Source of the DNA: Gammaproteobacteria bacterium
GTDB taxonomy: Bacteria; Pseudomonadota; Gammaproteobacteria; Xanthomonadales; Wenzhouxiangellaceae
Length of the DNA stretch: 64,000 bases
Direction of reading: 5' to 3'
Assembly (NCBI GenBank): GCA_021772975.1
Contig: JAJFKY010000014.1
Location: forward strand, 1 to 64,000
Shown here: positions 61,848-64,000 of the stretch, in pieces
Numbering within the stretch: the stretch's first letter is position 1
Layout: each line of letters opens with the position of its first letter
Made by a program: the position numbers and the translations under genes
The notes under the pieces: generated by a model
What the model was told of the DNA's origin: nothing
The model's database searches: none
The model's input: only the letters and a program-made list of their open reading frames with translations

Positions 61848-64000
61848 TCAGCGCAGCTTTGAGCTGTAAGCGGGCGCGCGCAGTACCGCATTCATGAAAA
61901 GGCTGTTCAGGCCATTCAGATAAGCCCTGACCGTCGGGTCTTCGGTAAAACCGATCACCATTCCCCGGCCATTGGTCTGAACCACAACAAACGGTTTGTA
62001 AGCCAGCTGCGGCAGGGTATCTGGCCACGAATGTCCGCTTTGCAGTAACGCATCGGCAGCGGCAAAACGCGCCACGATGGTGCCCCGATCCAGCGGCATG
62101 GGTGTAAATACCCGCTGGCCACGGGCCAATACGTTCAATTCCGGGGCAACGCCCGCCGACAGCCAATGATCGGCATTCACCACGGCTTTCAGCAAAACGC
62201 CCGGGTTATCCAATGGCGGCTGGCTGTCAGGCAGCAGCAACTGCTGATACTGGCTATCCTGCTCGATCACCCGGCCCGGTTGCTGGTCGGCATCCAGATC
62301 AATTGCATCTTCGCTGTCTTGCTGACGTGCCTGGCTTTCACTGCGCATCGCCAGCAGGTCAATGTCCTTGCTGGCGGCCCAGGTAGTGGCATCGGCCAGT
62401 GTGACCAGCACGCCGCCGCGCTGAATCCAGCCTTTCAGAGCGCTCACCGTGCGATCGTTGAAATGCGTGGCATAACCGCCAAAAAAAGGACTGCTGTCAG
62501 GCATGATCAGGACATCAAAATCATCCAGCTGCGCGCCACCCAGGTTATCGCCCCGGATCGGGGTTACCGGATAACCGAACTGGCCTTCAATCACGAACCG
62601 CACCGCACCCGGAGAATAGACATCGGCCGGCACGTCCCAGATCAGCGCGATCCTGGGGGCCAGCAGGCGGACGGTCTGGAAGCTGCCAAAGCTGGGGCCG
62701 TCAGTCATCCAGCTATCATTGAGGGCGGCCACTTCGAGGCCATTCAGGTCTGACTGTAAGCTCTGAATCACCGTATGCAGATCATCCGGGTTGTCTTTGA
62801 CCGGAATAATCAGGCTGCCGGAAGGGTAAGTCCGCGTACTATGTGTAAACGGCTGATGACTGGATTTGACCGTGATGCCCAACTGCAGCAGGCGGCTTAA
62901 CGCCTTGGCGATGCGGCGGTCACCACCTGGCAGCACATACGCCACCTGCGCACGGGCCAGACTGGCGGCCGCGATGACCTCATCGGGCCGCACCGCCTGC
63001 ATGCCGCTGGTTGACACCGGTTTGCCGCAGGTATCTATGTCGATATTGAACATCACCGGCAGCGACCAGGCCGTGACGTCATAGATTTCGTGATTCAGAC
63101 CCTTATCCAGCCGCTGTTGCTGAGCGGTCAGGTAATCGGGGTCAATATCCACCTGCTGGTCCAGCATGGTACGTAACAGCCGCTTGGCGGGCTGGGCCAG
63201 TGGAATGATTACGGAACCGGCCTTATAGTCATTGCCGCAGGCGGAAAAAGCCGCTGCGCTGCGCCAGACTTCAGCGCCATGCTGAACCATCAGTCTGCTG
63301 AGGTAATCGGCGCCGCCCTGATCGGTCTGTGCGGGGATGATATAGGTCTGAGTATTGCCGCGCGAACCTTCCTGGATAGCACTGCGGCGGTAATCATAAA
63401 ACTGCCGCCACAGTTGCTGACGGTTATTGCTGACGGTTTCCGCCACTGCGATCGAGCTGACAAAATGCTGCCGCACGGCCTGCCGGTAGGTCAGCAGGCT
63501 GCCGTCTCTGCGGCGTACCGCCAGTCCCCGTGGCGAAGCCTGCTCATGGGTCATGGAGATACCACCATAATAAGCCGGCCAGCTGGCTCCATAGCCGGGA
63601 TAGAACTCATCAAAGACTTCCCGGGTGAAATAATCAAAGCCATATTGGTCGAACCATTTGGCATTGTTGCGCCCGAACAGGTTCAGGCTTTCGCGATGGG
63701 TTTTGGACAGGTGCGGGTTGTAGGGTTCAGCGCCAGGCGCAAAGAAGTAACTGGCATCCGAGCCCATTTCATGGGCATCAACAAAAGCCAGTGGATACCA
63801 CTGCCGGATTGCTTTGACCCGGCCCTGGGTTTCCGGCTGGGTCAGCGCCAGCCAGTCACGATTCAGGTCGAACAGGTAATGATTGACCCGTCCCGACGGC
63901 CAGGGCTCATCGTGTTCGGCGGCGAACCGGCTGGTGTCCGGCTGAATGCCCTGTGCCTGGCGGAAATGGCTGATAAAACGATCGCGCCCATCCGGATTCT
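61848..64000 (-). CDS. Exported M14-type zinc carboxypeptidase (5' end beyond window)
   Basis: The reading frame is open to the window edge, so the N-terminus (signal peptide and first metal motif) is missing; at least 717 residues remain. Visible parts of the M14 catalytic domain are NPDGRDRF, NHYLFDLNRDWLAL, and FVDAHEMGSDASYFFAP. A long C-terminal region of some 450 residues includes a glutamine-amidotransferase-like segment (LIMPDSSPFFGGYATHF, GWIQRGGVLVTLADATTWA). This large subtype is common in marine gammaproteobacteria and cuts peptides in the envelope or outside. An internal ATG at 63767 is not the start. Confidence 0.85.
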   Translation of the reverse strand, partial: NPDGRDRFISHFRQAQGIQPDTSRFAAEHDEPWPSGRVNHYLFDLNRDWLALTQPETQGRVKAIRQWYPLAFVDAHEMGSDASYFFAPGAEPYNPHLSKTHRESLNLFGRNNAKWFDQYGFDYFTREVFDEFYPGYGASWPAYYGGISMTHEQASPRGLAVRRRDGSLLTYRQAVRQHFVSSIAVAETVSNNRQQLWRQFYDYRRSAIQEGSRGNTQTYIIPAQTDQGGADYLSRLMVQHGAEVWRSAAAFSACGNDYKAGSVIIPLAQPAKRLLRTMLDQQVDIDPDYLTAQQQRLDKGLNHEIYDVTAWSLPVMFNIDIDTCGKPVSTSGMQAVRPDEVIAAASLARAQVAYVLPGGDRRIAKALSRLLQLGITVKSSHQPFTHSTRTYPSGSLIIPVKDNPDDLHTVIQSLQSDLNGLEVAALNDSWMTDGPSFGSFQTVRLLAPRIALIWDVPADVYSPGAVRFVIEGQFGYPVTPIRGDNLGGAQLDDFDVLIMPDSSPFFGGYATHFNDRTVSALKGWIQRGGVLVTLADATTWAASKDIDLLAMRSESQARQQDSEDAIDLDADQQPGRVIEQDSQYQQLLLPDSQPPLDNPGVLLKAVVNADHWLSAGVAPELNVLARGQRVFTPMPLDRGTIVARFAAADALLQSGHSWPDTLPQLAYKPFVVVQTNGRGMVIGFTEDPTVRAYLNGLNSLFMNAVLRAPAYSSKLR

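Overview
The window looks like chromosomal DNA of a free-living, aerobic to facultatively denitrifying gammaproteobacterium. The evidence is RhlE, YajQ, TesB, RarD, YheS (ABC-F), peptide deformylase, PpiB, a NorCB nitric oxide reductase and an AttEFGH-type exporter, with many exported hydrolases and lipoproteins. Base composition is moderately GC-rich through most genes. I cannot name a genus.

Left end (1-3.7 kb): a REP-like repeat cluster, then icmF, a three-part isobutyryl-CoA-mutase-type enzyme (B12 domain, MeaB-like GTPase chaperone and mutase in one chain).

Accessory, repeat-rich stretch (3.7-19 kb): an IS3-type orfA remnant and an AT-rich exported protein gene are followed by three copies of a ~172-bp REPIN-like unit around a PQQ-type sugar dehydrogenase. 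After these come a DUF885 protein with an altered HExxPGH motif, a DUF4124-pilin fusion, an AAC(3)-I-like acetyltransferase, thpR with a decayed partial second copy, and a gene cut off by a tandem repeat. A CPBP protease faces a DUF2975/XRE pair, and then comes a Y1 (HUH) RAYT-like transposase. A second repeat family (core ATRGACACCCAC) is scattered only through 5.5-17.1 kb; its copies point toward the transposase gene from both sides. This transposase with its non-palindromic repeats is the best candidate for an undescribed element in the window.

Middle (19-31 kb): an outer-membrane MipA protein, an exported MBL hydrolase, an S51 peptidase, two small envelope proteins and a Kef-type antiporter. 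A small membrane protein gene and norCB follow, preceded by a perfect FNR/DNR box, then a cytochrome c, a lipoprotein, rhlE and tRNA-Gly(CCC).

Right half (31-64 kb): mostly housekeeping and envelope genes. It holds two unrelated beta-lactamase-fold serine hydrolases, three exported COG4798-type methyltransferase-like paralogues, an ECF sigma/anti-sigma/PDZ operon, and a beta-propeller gene with an in-frame TGA. It also holds two DoxX proteins, a PLP decarboxylase, a MITE-like element, the overlapping attE-attFG-attH operon, and an M14-type peptidase gene running off the right edge. Gene starts were chosen from Shine-Dalgarno sites, overlaps and family lengths. All functions are inferred by recognising sequence motifs; no database search was run.
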